From: Halichoerus grypus
Lineage: Eukaryota > Chordata > Mammalia > Carnivora > Phocidae
Assembly (NCBI RefSeq): GCF_964656455.1
Contig: NC_135715.1
Location: 81,756,414 to 81,820,413, forward strand
Direction: 5' to 3'
Length of the DNA stretch: 64,000 nt
Position 1 is the stretch's first letter. The number at the start of each line of letters is the position of its first letter. The notes beneath the pieces are model-generated. The model was not told the DNA's origin. It was given only the letters and a program-made list of their open reading frames with translations, and made no database searches. The translations under genes and the position numbers were made by a program. This document shows positions 24,001-34,120 of the stretch, one piece after another.

Positions 24001-24930
24001 TGAGACAGGAGTCCATCAGAATGCTAATGGAGAACACAGGCAGCAACCTCTTCGACCTCAGCCGCAGCAACTTCTTCCTAGAAACATCGCCAAAGGCAAG
24101 GGAAGCAAGGGCAAAAATGAGCTTTGGGACTTCATCAAGATGAAAACCTTTTGCACAGCAAAAGAAACAGTCAACAAAACCAAAAGACAACCAACAGAAT
24201 GGGAGAAGATATTTGCAAATGACATATCAGATCAAGGGCTAGTATCCAAAATCTATAAAGAACTTATCAAACTCAACACCCAAAGAACAAAGAATCCAAT
24301 CAAGAAATGGGCAGAAGACATGAACAGACATTTTTCCAAAGAAGACATCCAAATGGCCAACAGACACATGAAAAAGTGCTCAACATCGCTTGGCATCAGG
24401 GAAATCCAAATCAAAACTTCAATGAGATACCACCTCACACCAGTCAGAATGGCTAAAATTAACAAGTCAGGAAACGACAGATGCTGGCGTGGATGCGGAG
24501 AAAGCGGAACCCTCCTACACTGTTGGTGGGAATGCAAGCTGGTGCAGCCACTCTGGAAAACCGTATGGAGGTTCCTCAAAAAGTTGAAAATAGAGCTACC
24601 ATAAGACCCAGCAATTGCACTACTGGGTATTTACCCCAAAGATACAAATGTAGGAATGCGAAGGGGTACGTGCACCCCGATGTTTATAGCAGCAATGTCC
24701 ACAATAGCCAAACTATGGAAAGAGCCAAGATGTCCATCAACAGATGAATGGATAAAGAAGATATGGTGTATGTGTGTATATATATATACAATGGAACATT
24801 ATGCAGCCATCAAAAGGAATGAAATCTTGCCATTTGGAACGACGTGGATGGAAGTGGAGGGTATTATGCTGAGCATTTCAAAATAAGTCAATCAGGGAAA
24901 GACATGTATCATATGACCTCACTGATATGA
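21098..24930 (+). pseudogene. L1 ORF2 remnant (endonuclease + reverse transcriptase), broken
   Basis: Intact ORF2p nicks target DNA and reverse-transcribes L1 RNA. The apurinic-like endonuclease comes first: after the ATG at 21,098 there is an early in-frame TGA in KTHTV*DWIKK (about 21,177), then an open frame 21,254-22,042 with GDFNTPL (about 21,523) and SDHNA (about 21,777). The reverse transcriptase follows, with PEPD-like NYRPISL (about 22,690), a stop after GREGT, and the catalytic FADD at 23,197-23,208. A cysteine-rich end, [14 protein letters not shown], lies at about 24,493-24,534. Stops or frame changes occur at about 21,177, 22,040, 22,252, 22,434, 22,979, 23,488 and 24,602. An insertion near 24,874 disrupts the terminal codons, and the ancestral stop is the TGA at 24,928. 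Key residues survive, but the protein does not. Confidence 0.93.
22280..22352 (+). repeat. Three-fold micro-duplication inside L1 ORF2
   Basis: ATAAGAACATATTATGAG-like blocks repeat three times (about 22,289, 22,310 and 22,334). Translation of the outer copies gives RTYYE twice, so the normal codons were copied in place. The insertion helps wreck the frame upstream of the reverse transcriptase. Confidence 0.85.
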
Positions 24931-25640
24931 GGAATTCTTAATCTCAGGAAATAAACTGAGGGTTGCTGGAGTGGTTGGGGGTGGGAGGGATGGGGTGGCT
25001 GGGTGATAGACACTGGGGAGGGTATGTGTTATGGTGAGTGCTGTGAATTGTGTAAGACTGTTGAATCACAGACCTGTACCTCTGAAACAAATAATACATT
25101 ATATGTTAAAAAAAAAAAAGAAGATAGCAGGAGGGGAAGAATGAAGGGGGGGAAATCGGATGGGGAGATGAACCATGAGAGACAATGGACTCTGAAAAAC
25201 AAACTGAGGGTTCTAGAGGGGAGGGGGGTGGGAGGATGGGTTAGCCTGGTGATGGGTATTAAGGAGGGCACGTTCTGCATGGAGCACTGGGTGTTATACA
25301 CAAACAATGAATCATGGAACACTATTTCAAAAATTAATGATGCAATGTACGGTGATTAACATAACATAATAAAGAAAAACAGAAAAAAAAAGATAGCAGG
25401 AAGGGAAAATTGAAGAGGGGGAAATCGGAGGGGGAGACAAACCATGAGAGACTATGGACTCTGAGAAACAAACTGAGGGTTCTAGAGGGGAGGGGGTGGG
25501 GGGATGGATTAGCCTGGTGATTGGTATTAAAGAGGGCACATACTGAATGGAGCACTGGGTGTTATACACAAACAATGAATCATGGAACACTACATCAAAA
25601 ACTAATGATGCAATGTATGGTGATTAACATAATAAAAAAC
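24931..25640 (+). other. L1 3'UTR with duplicated terminal module
   Basis: The first section runs from GGAATTCTTAATCTCAGGAA to an internal A-run at about 25,108-25,119. Two successive copies of a 250-bp terminal module follow (about 25,122-25,378 and 25,390-25,636). Each has AGATAGCAGGA.GGG, ATCGGA.GGGGAGA, GAACCATGAGAGA-like text and GTGATTAACATAA. The other L1 tails in the window carry only one such module. G-rich strings such as GAGGGGAGGGGGGTGGGAGG (about 25,217) could form G-quadruplexes. Confidence 0.85.
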
Positions 25641-25652
25641 ACAATGAATTGA

Positions 25653-25850
25653 TAATTAGCATTTTTTTATAGTATTTCAAATGAATGAAAATTCTGGATA
25701 CTACACTGTCATATAGTATACTAATCAAAAGTAGCGTTAGTTACGAACTACACATTCTGAAGGAAATTCAATTCTTAGGTGGTATGAAATGATAATGAAG
25801 AATATAATAAGACTACTCAAACATAAAGCAAGACTATTCCTAAAACTAAA
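25653..25850. other. Short AT-rich spacer
   Basis: Unique-looking sequence between the L1 and a SINE. No feature recognised. Confidence 0.45.
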
Positions 25851-25859
25851 CTAGAATTT

Positions 25860-26054
25860 TTTTTTTAAAGATTTTATTTATTTATTTGAGAGAAAGAGAG
25901 AGTGAGAGAGAGCACAAGCAGGGGGAGCGGCAGGCAGCGGGAGAAGCAGGCTCCCTGCCGAGCACAGAGCCCGATGCAGGACTCCATCCCAGGACTCTGG
26001 GATCATGACCTGAGCTGAAGGCAGACGCTTAACTGACTGAGCACCCAAGCATCC
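25860..26054 (-). mobile_element. SINEC carnivore SINE, antisense
   Basis: An inverted A tail (TTTTAAAGATTTTATTTATT), a GA-rich body (from the CT-rich segment) and CTGAAGGCAGACGCTTAACT near the inverted head. The short duplication CTAGAATTT lies at 25,851-25,859 and 26,055-26,063. The head itself is mutated (GCACCCAAGCATCC). Confidence 0.9.
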
Positions 26055-26369
26055 CTAGAATTTGTTTCTAAACTGTTTCTAACATTGGCATTAGCCACCG
26101 AAGATGTTTCAATTATGTATCACTAAATCTACAAATTTTGTCAGTTCTACAGAATCAATAATGTATACAGTCTCCTGACATAGATTACGATAAATCTGCA
26201 ATTTGCAATTGCAACCTCTGCTGCAGTTTCAGATGTATATTGCCTCTCTTCTCACGTGGCAACAATATTCAGAAAGCCCTAAACAGGGAATCAAGATTTT
26301 TTTTCAAAATGTAAGACAATGGACAAAACAGGGTATGATATGGGAAATTTGTTTCATCAACAACCTTTT

Positions 26370-26567
26370 TTTTTTTTAAGATTTTATTTATTTATTTGAC
26401 AGAGAGTGAGAGAGCACAAGCAGGAGAAGCAGCAGGCAGAGGGAGAGGGAAAAGCAGGCTCCCTGCTGAACTTCAGAGAGCCCGATGCGGGGCTCGACCC
26501 CAGGACCCTGGGATCATGACCTGAGCTGAAGGCAGCTGCTCAACCGACTGAGCCATCCAGGCGCCCC
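26370..26567 (-). mobile_element. SINEC carnivore SINE, antisense, 16-bp TSD
   Basis: An inverted tail, a GA-rich body and a clean inverted head (CTGAGCCATCCAGGCGCCCC). The duplication TCATCAACAACCTTTT is perfect at 26,354-26,369 and 26,568-26,583, which implies a young insertion. Confidence 0.95.
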
Positions 26568-26583
26568 TCATCAACAACCTTTT

Positions 26584-27900
26584 ATTATCAGACGGGCACA
26601 AAGCAAACAGCGTTCTGACGATTTAATTTAATAGAAAGTTTCTAGACTAACACCTGTTCATATAGGCAAGTCAAGAAATAATATTTCTATATTCAATATG
26701 CAGTCTATATGTATAAGTATGAGCATGATAAATACGCTGCTGGATAATTAAAGAATAAATTGAATCTAACCTACCATTTACTGAGGGCCTATACTATACA
26801 CAGAAATGAAGACCTATTTTAACAGGTATTTGGTAGTCCTCTAGAATTAAAAAAAGAGTTCATGCCCCTCAAGAAACTCATAGTCTAGTGAGTTTTATGT
26901 GATATTACAGAAAATAAAAGGATTTTATAAACGCTACTACTCACAAGAAAAGGAATAGTATCACTCCTTTCTAAAAACATGTAGAAAAAGGAAGGTCTTA
27001 ATAATGCATCAGCACCACCTTTCACAACAAATGCAGTTAACAGGAGAGCATAGGAACTCCCATATTTTTAGCACCTTCTAAATTAGTCACAGAGCTAAAT
27101 ATTGAATATGCTATTCCATAATACATTAGCTCATATCTTTACATCATCAGGCGGCATTACCCTGCCCATTTCATGGGTAAGAAAACAAAACCAAAAGAAT
27201 TATAGAACTTGCTCGAGATGAAGCAGCCAGAACAAGTGGTGCACATTCTCACTCAACCCCCAAAGCATGTAAAGCAGATGCTTAAATAGGCAATCATGCT
27301 AGCAATGCAAGTGGCAGCAACTATTATGAAATACCATTAATCTGAATCTACAGTTCCTAACCTTTTATCTTTCGCTCAGGACCTGTGGTGTTCAGTGGTG
27401 TTAAACAGCTACTCTTGCTGCTATCAGGCATGGGGTCCTCCACACTAAATGAAATCCAGAGGCTTTCTACTGCCTAACAATGTACCCCACCCCCATGTTA
27501 TACTTATTAAGAATGTAACTTCTAGATTCCAACGTGCCTTTTAAGCACTACATTCTTATAAAATATAGTCTGTGTTTTCAAAGGCCACGATGTTCAAGAT
27601 CAATTTTGCATTAATGAACAATCATAAACAATTTGTGTTTTCTAAAGGTCAAATCTTCATTTACAACAAGTAAAGATTTTGCTTCATTCACATAAAAACT
27701 ACACACGATTTCTGAGTAGTTCTGTATCATTCGGGACATGGTTTGACAGCAGTAAGGAACTATGCCCCAATCTCAGTGGCATAATACAGTAAGTTTATTT
27801 CTAGCTCATGCTGCAAGCTCAGCAGGAGGAGCTCTGTTCAATGTAGTCAGGAACCCAGGCTGATGGGTCCTCTCTATCTTGACATGTATTTCTTCTATCA
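26584..27900. other. AT-rich non-coding DNA
   Basis: No gene or repeat that I can name. A region near 27,360-27,500 ('GACCTGTGGTGTTCAGTGGT') could be an old repeat, but I cannot place it. Confidence 0.4.
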
Positions 27901-27913
27901 GAAAGATAGGAAT

Positions 27914-28109
27914 AGGGGCGCCTGGGTGGCTCAGCCAGTTGAGCAGCTGCCTTCGGCTTGGGTCATGGTCCTGGGGTCCTGGGATCGAGCCCCCGTCTGG
28001 CTCTCTGCTCGGCGGAGAGCCTGCTTCTCCCTCTCCCTCTGCCTGCCACTCTGCCTACTTGTGCTCTCTCTCTGTCGAATAAATATATAAAATCTTAAAA
28101 AAAAAAAAG
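27914..28109 (+). mobile_element. SINEC carnivore SINE with 13-bp TSD
   Basis: Head GGGGCGCCTGGGTGGCTCAG, a short CT-rich body and tail AATAAATATATAAAATCTT plus an A run. The duplication GAAAGATAGGAAT / GAAAGACAGGAAT (one mismatch) lies at 27,901-27,913 and 28,110-28,122. Open frames on both strands here are SINE-derived. Confidence 0.93.
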
Positions 28110-28122
28110 GAAAGACAGGAAT

Positions 28123-28384
28123 GGGGATATGGCAACTGATACATGAATTCTTAAAGCTTCTGCCTGGAAGTGACATACATAAATCACATTCATTCACATC
28201 CATTTGGCCCAATCTAGTCACATTTAGCTTCAAGGGTCAGTAAAGTACATGCCTACCATGTAACCCAAGGTCGGGGGAGAAATTTGGAAATATTTAGTGA
28301 TTAGCACTAACAACTATTACAAAATTTAACAGATATTTTCTCAAACTAAAATATCTTTTTCCTTCACAGAAGTGGCACAATCCC
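28123..28384. other. Unique-looking spacer
   Basis: No feature recognised. Confidence 0.4.
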
Positions 28385-28618
28385 CACAAATTTACTGAGT
28401 ATTTACTATGTGTCAGGCACTGAACGAGGCCTTATCAGAACTGTCTCTAATCTTCAGTACAATCAGCAAAGAAGAAATTATTGGTATTTTATGAATAAAT
28501 AAATAGGCTCCAGGAGATTAAGTAAATTATTCAAGGTTGCACACAACCAGTGAATGGTAAAAGTGGAATCTGAATCCAGAGTAGTCTAATTCTAAAGCCT
28601 GCTCACTCCACTACGAAA
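28385..28618 (-). repeat. MIR SINE fossil, antisense
   Basis: 'GAGTATTTACTATGTGTCAG', 'GCACTGAACGAGGCCTTATC', 'AGGTTGCACACAACCAGTGA' and 'AATCTGAATCCAGAGTAGTC' follow the inverted MIR order, ending with the CTCCACTACGA anticodon-arm-derived part. Confidence 0.85.
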
Positions 28619-29606
28619 TTGCCAACTGTATGTTCAAAAGGCAGTCAAAAAGAGAGAGAGAGGGAGAAAGAGAGTTTAAGGTTACATTTTCCCCATCCTA
28701 ACTCAAACTAAAACATCAGGATGGATGATCTAAAATCACTGATAGAAATATAAACAGTGGAAAAGAGAAGCCAATTGCCAAGACTTCATTTCCAAGATGT
28801 TTTCTTTAAAGGGGGAAAAAATCAGAAGTCACTTGGCATACAAATGCACTAATACAAATAAATATGTCTGTGAGAAATTTCAAAGAAAAAAACCTTCTTT
28901 CATCTGGTATTAGTGAAAAGCAGTAAGTCATATTCTTTTCATAAAGAGCTCAATTAACTTGTGAATTGTTGTCTACATCCCTACATCCTGACAGTTGAAA
29001 AAAGAGTTGATAATCTCTTTATCAAAGAAACAGAAAGAACAAAAGACTAAATAACATTCTGAAAAGTGAAAAATGTTCATAGTTTTGGCCTGCTAGGGCA
29101 AGCTATCAAAAAAAAAAAATCAAAATTAACTTTTAGATATTTTAAAAGAAAGAACAAAAAGCAAACCATGCAATAGGTATGCATAATACCAAATTAAATC
29201 TGGGATGAACGACAATAATTGTTGGATAATCTTTTCCAATGAAATGAAAGAAAAAGGTATTACCACATAGGTGGCAACCAAAGCCAATCTATCCTCACAA
29301 GAGAATCTAATGTGTTTGGTGTTCGAAAATATAGTACTTGTTGTAACACCATTTAAAGTCTATTGCAAATAAAATAAAAACCCAATATAAACATCCCAAA
29401 TCTTCAGACAAAAGCTCTGTAACAAATGCTCTCCTTTCATGAAATGTACTAAGCCTACAGAGTCAGATTAAATCAAGCCTGAACAGAACTTCTCTACTGT
29501 CAATAGGATATTAGTTCTTTTTTAACATTTGCAAAAGTACAAAAGGCTAAAGCGACAGACATATTTAACATAAGCTCCTCTAAACTTAACTCGGAATGTT
29601 TCACTT
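28619..29606. other. AT-rich non-coding DNA with short purine tract
   Basis: An (AG)n tract lies at about 28,651-28,676. Nothing else recognised. Confidence 0.4.
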
Positions 29607-29620
29607 AAAAGCCTGAGGTA

Positions 29621-29811
29621 GGGCGCCTGGGTGGCTCGGTCGTTGGGCGTCTGCCTTCGGCTCAGGTCATGATCCCGGGGTCCTGGGATCGAGCCCCGCG
29701 TCGGGCTCCCTGCTCCGCGGGAAGCCTGCTTCTCCCTCCCACTCCCCCTGCTTGTGTTCCCTCTCGTGCTGTGTCTCTCTCTGTCAAATAAATAAAATCT
29801 TTAAAAAAAAA
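29621..29811 (+). mobile_element. SINEC carnivore SINE, near consensus, 14-bp TSD
   Basis: GGGCGCCTGGGTGGCTCGGT head, an unmutated CGATCCCGGGGTCCTGGG-type core and CCCCGCGTCGGGCTCCCTGC, with CpGs preserved. The duplication AAAAGCCTGAGGTA occurs at 29,607-29,620 and 29,812-29,825. Retained CpGs and a perfect duplication suggest the youngest SINE of the window. Confidence 0.95.
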
Positions 29812-30149
29812 AAAAGCCTGAGGTAACACAACATGTCAAATATTTATTTATTTGTTTTGTGCATTTGAACACTGACTCCCGAAACCTTTCATGTTACAAG
29901 GCTGATGTTTGGAATTTTTTTTCTTTCTACATGCTGAGACTATAATTTACTTGAAGAATGTATTTTATGCATGAGGAGTTTGGATAAATATGCCATATTT
30001 TATATACATTTAAAATAATGTCAGGATGAAGAAACTAAATTGTTTTTCAACACCACTAGAGAGACAAAGAGATTGTGTGTGTGCATGCATTGCCTCAAAA
30101 GACTTGTGACAGATAAGGAAAAACATTTGAAAACATGAATAATTGGAAG

Positions 30150-30345
30150 ACTTCTTGGTCATCTCTCTGGATTTGAATTCCAGCTCTACATTTGATAAGA
30201 CTGCCTCATTTTTGTTGATTCAGTTTCCTCATCTGTAAAACAGGGCTACAAATAACATTTCTGAAAGCTCTTTTGAGGAAAATAATGTACATAAAATGTT
30301 TAACATAGTCCCTGGCACATAGCAGGGGCTCAGTAAATGTTAGCT
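30150..30345 (+). repeat. MIR SINE fossil
   Basis: 'GGATTTGAATTCCAGCTCTA', 'CAGTTTCCTCATCTGTAAAA', 'CATAGTCCCTGGCACATAGC' and 'GGCTCAGTAAATGTTAGCTA' follow the plus-strand MIR order. Confidence 0.88.
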
Positions 30346-30644
30346 ACTGCAGCAACCACTGTACTGATTATCTTTTTAAAGGACAGATCAAATTTTCACA
30401 AAACATCTTCTTCCTCTTTTGAAATCTGATGGTGTTCAAATGTCTATTCTCTCATTTGGCACCTAACATATAAACCATTTACTTTCTGCTAGGACATATC
30501 TGCAACAATCACCAATTACCTCATGCTCCCCACGTATGCTGAAATCACAGAAATCCTTGTGCTCTAACCAGTGAATGACCATATTAAGTGATGCCCTAAG
30601 ATTGGATTTAATAATGGATTTGGGTAAGGTAACAATTGCAATAA

Positions 30645-30830
30645 TAAGAGTTAACATTTACTGACTAATTACTACATGCAAGGTATTGTTCTAACAACTC
30701 ATTCAATCCTAGCAATAATCCTAATCCCATTTTAACAAAGCAAAGAAATGAGGCAAAAGAAAGATAATCGGTCCAACATCACACAAAGTGGTATCCAAAT
30801 CCAAGCAACAGACTCCAATTCCTGAGCAGG
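30645..30830 (-). repeat. MIR SINE fossil, antisense
   Basis: 'ACATTTACTGACTAATTACT', 'ACAACTCATTCAATCCTAGC', 'AATCCTAATCCCATTTTAAC' and 'CAACATCACACAAAGTGG' follow the inverted MIR order. Strongly diverged. Confidence 0.8.
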
Positions 30831-30869
30831 ATCCTAGTCTCTCAGGTGAGACCAGACCATTATAAAAAG

Positions 30870-31860
30870 ACTTATAAATACCTGAGTTTAGACTTTACTC
30901 TGAGGGCAAAAAATTCACTGAATGGCTTTAAACTGGAAGCACAGGATCAGAATACTCTCTGGTTATAGTTCGGAAATGAACTGGACAGGTGAGACAAGAG
31001 ACGCGTGGAAACCTATAAGAAGGCAGTTGTGGTACCAAGGCAAAGGAAGCCTTGATCAAGGAGGAGAGCAGCAACAGTGGGCATGGAGAGAGTCTCAGGG
31101 ATTCGACATTTATTAAAGAGGCAAAATAGATAATTCTTGGTGACTGACGATATCGTAGTAATTGAAAAGGAGAAGTTTGGGATGGTGGCCAAATTTCCAA
31201 CTGGGGCCAACGGGGTAGGTGGCATTTCCGTTTATTGCAATCAACACTTGATGAAAAACAGAGTTTAGGGTAGAAGAGGTTAGGGGAGGGGTTGAGACAG
31301 TGACAATATGTTCAATTTGGGAAAAATTTATTTTGAGGGGCAGTGAGATAACTAAGCAAGCAGTTCAGGAGAGATCTGAGACACAGATATAGATTAGGGG
31401 GTCGTCAGTATATACATGGTAACTGAACCCAGAGAAATGTGTAAGAGTACCCACAGAGAGTATGAAGAGTAAGAAAAGGTGAGGTCCTAGAAAAGAATAT
31501 TGAATACAAGAACACTTAAGGATGGTAGAAGTAAGAGAAGGACAAAAAGAGGATGGAGGAGTGACTAGACAGAGAGGAAAAACATGATTTCAGGGAAACT
31601 AAGGAGAATGTTTTAAGGGATGACACATGGACAACAATGTTGTAACCAGTTGAGAGACCTGATAAGAACATAAACGTGCCTGGGAGATTTAGTTACAGGG
31701 TGTCTTTGATGATCTCAGCGAAATGAATCTCAGAAGCATAGTATGTGGAAATCAGATTACAGCGGCACAGAAGAAGGCCAAACAGCAAGTATGGGCAAAT
31801 GATTTGAGAAATTTGGCTATACAAAGGAAGAAAGAAATAAGGTACTAACTGGAAGAAACA
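30870..31860 (+). repeat. Ancient mammalian interspersed repeat, family uncertain
   Basis: Familiar ordered fragments: 'GGACAGGTGAGACAAGAGAC', 'GGGCATGGAGAGAGTCTCAG', 'GGGGGTCGTCAGTATATACA' and 'AGTAAGAAAAGGTGAGGTCC'. I recognise the order from an old mammal-wide repeat, apparently the same family as 1,675-2,215. The name is not certain. Frames on both strands at 30,922-31,225 lie inside it and are not genes. Confidence 0.45.
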
Positions 31861-32179
31861 AGGGGCAAGAAAGGGTTCTTTTCCTCTCCTTGTCCCTCCC
31901 TTTCTTTTTAACAGGTAAACACTGTTCTAAGCATTCCAACTTTAGTCTAAGTCTTTCCTGATACTATCAACTCTATCTGCATTACTGTCCTCATCACCAA
32001 CCTCTTAACCTCCTGTGTTTAAATTCCACTAATCTTTCAAGGCCTGGATAAGATGCTACCTGTTAGTGAAACATTCACTACACTTACTAACTGAAACTAA
32101 TCACAGTACCCTTCCTGTTTGTTGCACTTTGTTTATGACATGGGTAGGATACTGTACGCGCTATAGTAAAGTAACTGAT
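31861..32179. other. Non-coding DNA, no feature recognised
   Basis: No recognised element in about 320 bp. Confidence 0.4.
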
Positions 32180-32575
32180 GTACAAATGTCTTTGTCCATT
32201 TGAGCTGCTTCAACAAAATGCCATAGTCTTAGTAGCTTATAAACAATAGAAACTTACTGCTCATAGTTCTAGAGGCTAAGAAGTCCAAGATCAAGGCACC
32301 AGTGTCTGGTAAGAGTCAGTGTGTGGTGAGAACCAGTTTCCTGGTGTGTGGGATGGCACTTTCTTGCAGTGTCTTCACATGGCAAAAGGACCAAAGTATC
32401 TCTCTTGGGCCTGTTTTATAAGGACACTGATCCCATTCATGAGGGTTCCACCTGCATAGCCTAATCACCACCAAAAGGCCCCTCCTTCTATACCATCACC
32501 TGGAAGGTTAGAATTTTAATATATGAATCTGAAGGGGGACACAAACATCCAGACCATGGCAACAAGTATCATCTT
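32180..32575 (-). repeat. MLT1-like solo LTR (ERVL-MaLR), antisense
   Basis: The plus strand reads as the reverse complement of an MLT1 LTR: 'AACAAAATGCCATAGTCTTA', 'AGTTCTAGAGGCTAAGAAGT', 'CACTGATCCCATTCATGAGG' and 'ACACAAACATCCAGACCATG'. It is an ancient solo LTR of a MaLR element without internal coding sequence. Transcriptional activity is unlikely after this much decay. Confidence 0.85.
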
Positions 32576-33129
32576 TGCTGGCAAACCGTGAATCTTTTTT
32601 AACTACCAAAGTGCTGCACATAGAAATATTCAATAAATATTTCTTGAATGAACAAAACTCAACCATCAATAATATATGTTGTTATTACTTCAGCAGATGA
32701 TGGGGGCGAGGGAGGAAGAGAGGAATATAACAGATCTGAGAACACATCACCAATCCAAACTCCCACCACCTGGTCTGTGATGATAAGGGGAGCCGGAGGC
32801 ATTGTGAACTTAGGAAAAAAAAACCTCTCACGTCCTATTTTCTACAGGGACACTGTAGTGTAGCGCAGAGCTTCCCAATGGGTGGGCCTGCCACAAATAA
32901 CTGACCAGTATCACTAGGTACTAAATCCTTCTTTACTCTGACTTGACTCAGTGGGATCCAGGGAGAGACCTCTAGGTTATCCATCATCTCCAGGTCAGTT
33001 GCCTCCAGTTGTAAGCATCCTAGCCGTTTCCCCCACCATGCTGTAAACACACGCACATTTTCTAGGTATGACATGATGTGGAAAAGACTGGAAGTACTGG
33101 TGTGGTCAGATAGGTAAGAAAATGAGAAC
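32576..33129. other. Non-coding DNA, no feature recognised
   Basis: Short frames on both strands without motifs. No gene or repeat named. Confidence 0.4.
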
Positions 33130-33355
33130 AGGCTCTGAGATTAAAGAGACCTTAAAGCAAACCTCATCTCTGTTTATTTCTAGTTCTATAATCCTTGGCA
33201 AGTTACTTGGCCTCTCAAAGCCTCAGTTCCCTCACGTGGAATATGGAGAAGATAATAGTACCTACCCTAGTGTATAGTGGGTACTAGGAAGGATTAACCC
33301 AATACTGTTTAAACACAATGCCTGACACATAATAAGCATTCAGTAAATACTAGCT
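33130..33355 (+). repeat. MIR SINE fossil
   Basis: 'CCTTGGCAAGTTACTTGGCC', 'CAAAGCCTCAGTTCCCTCAC', 'AGATAATAGTACCTACCCTA' and 'AATGCCTGACACATAATAAG' follow the MIR order. Confidence 0.88.
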
Positions 33356-33917
33356 AGCTATAATTATTTCATCTTTCATCAGAGTGTCACCATCCACAGC
33401 CCTCTCCAACTGCCAAAGAGGGACAAAATGGCTCAGATGCTCTGGCGGACACTGACTAGTAGGGTGGATTTTTTAAGTCACGGGAACTTTGTATACTATT
33501 TACATGTAAAGTTCCTATTAATATATGACTCTTCAAAGCTGATAAAACTTAAATATCTGTTCCTCAGATTCACAATATTTGTCTCTTTCACTAGTGTGTT
33601 GATAGCCCTTGCCATAAACATTTAAAATTTCTTCCACTCATGTTGCAGGCCAAGAAATCAGACTTTCTGCACTATTTCCTATATGAGAATATAGAAGGTT
33701 CTACTTAGGGTACATTAGTCACACGCCACAAAACTGGGCACTGAAATAAGGCATGCTGTGCCCAAAGTGTGACCTGTATAATGACTCCCACCTTGTAGAT
33801 GACCACTCACAGGGTAGACTTCACTGACAGGTGGAAAAAAAAAAGAAAAAGAAGGGAAATTATGCTGAAAAGAAGAGATAGGCTGAATTTAAACAAAAAG
33901 TTCACAGCCAAAAAAAA
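33356..33917. other. Non-coding DNA, no feature recognised
   Basis: No recognised element. The right end holds the left target duplication of the next SINE (AAAAAGTTCACAGCCAA). Confidence 0.4.
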
Positions 33918-33919
33918 GA

Positions 33920-34102
33920 GGGGGAGGGCCCCTGGGTGGTTCAGTTGGTTAAGTGTCTACCTTGGGCTCACTCAGGTCATGATCCCAGGGTGCTGGGATC
34001 CCTGCTCAGCAGGGGAAGGGGTCTTCTTCTCCCTCTACCCCTCCCTCTGCTCATGTTCTCTCTCTCGCACTCTCTCTCAAATAAATAAATAAAATCTTAA
34101 AA
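33920..34102 (+). mobile_element. SINEC carnivore SINE, internally shortened
   Basis: Head GGGCCCCTGGGTGGTTCAGT. The core is altered (GGGCTCACTCAGGTCATGAT) and the segment that normally reads GATCGAGCCCCGCATCGGG is missing, so TGCTGGGATC joins directly to CCTGCTCAGC. The tail is AAATAAATAAATAAAATCTT. The target duplication AAAAAGTTCACAGCCAA against AAAAAGTTCAACAGCCAA carries a one-base indel. Confidence 0.9.
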
Positions 34103-34120
34103 AAAAAGTTCAACAGCCAA

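Larger units (their letters stand above)
18316..25640 (+). mobile_element. Full-length but inactive L1 (LINE-1), about 7.3 kb
   Basis: It starts with GGAGGAGCAAGATGGCGGAG, the usual L1 5' start. A GC-rich 5'UTR is followed by ORF1 and ORF2 remnants and a 3'UTR with an A-rich end. The 12-bp duplication ACAATGAATTGA flanks it at 18,304-18,315 and 25,641-25,652, which shows target-primed insertion of one complete copy. ORF1 and ORF2 both carry stops and frameshifts, so it cannot move on its own. It is clearly younger than the MIR and MER5A fossils nearby, because long frames are still readable. Confidence 0.95.

Noticed and set aside
20122..24930. L1 ORF1/ORF2 as working genes
   Set aside because: ORF1 and ORF2 both carry stops and frameshifts. 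The catalytic FADD remains, but no continuous protein can be made.
32180..32575. Retroviral genes near the MLT1 LTRs
   Set aside because: Both MLT1 copies are isolated, decayed LTR pieces. No internal retroviral coding sequence is seen on either side.
1014..34092. Frames with 'GAWVAQSVGRLPSAQVM'-like or 'RERERE' peptides at many sites
   Set aside because: These are translations of SINEC heads and of their inverted CT-rich bodies, not proteins.
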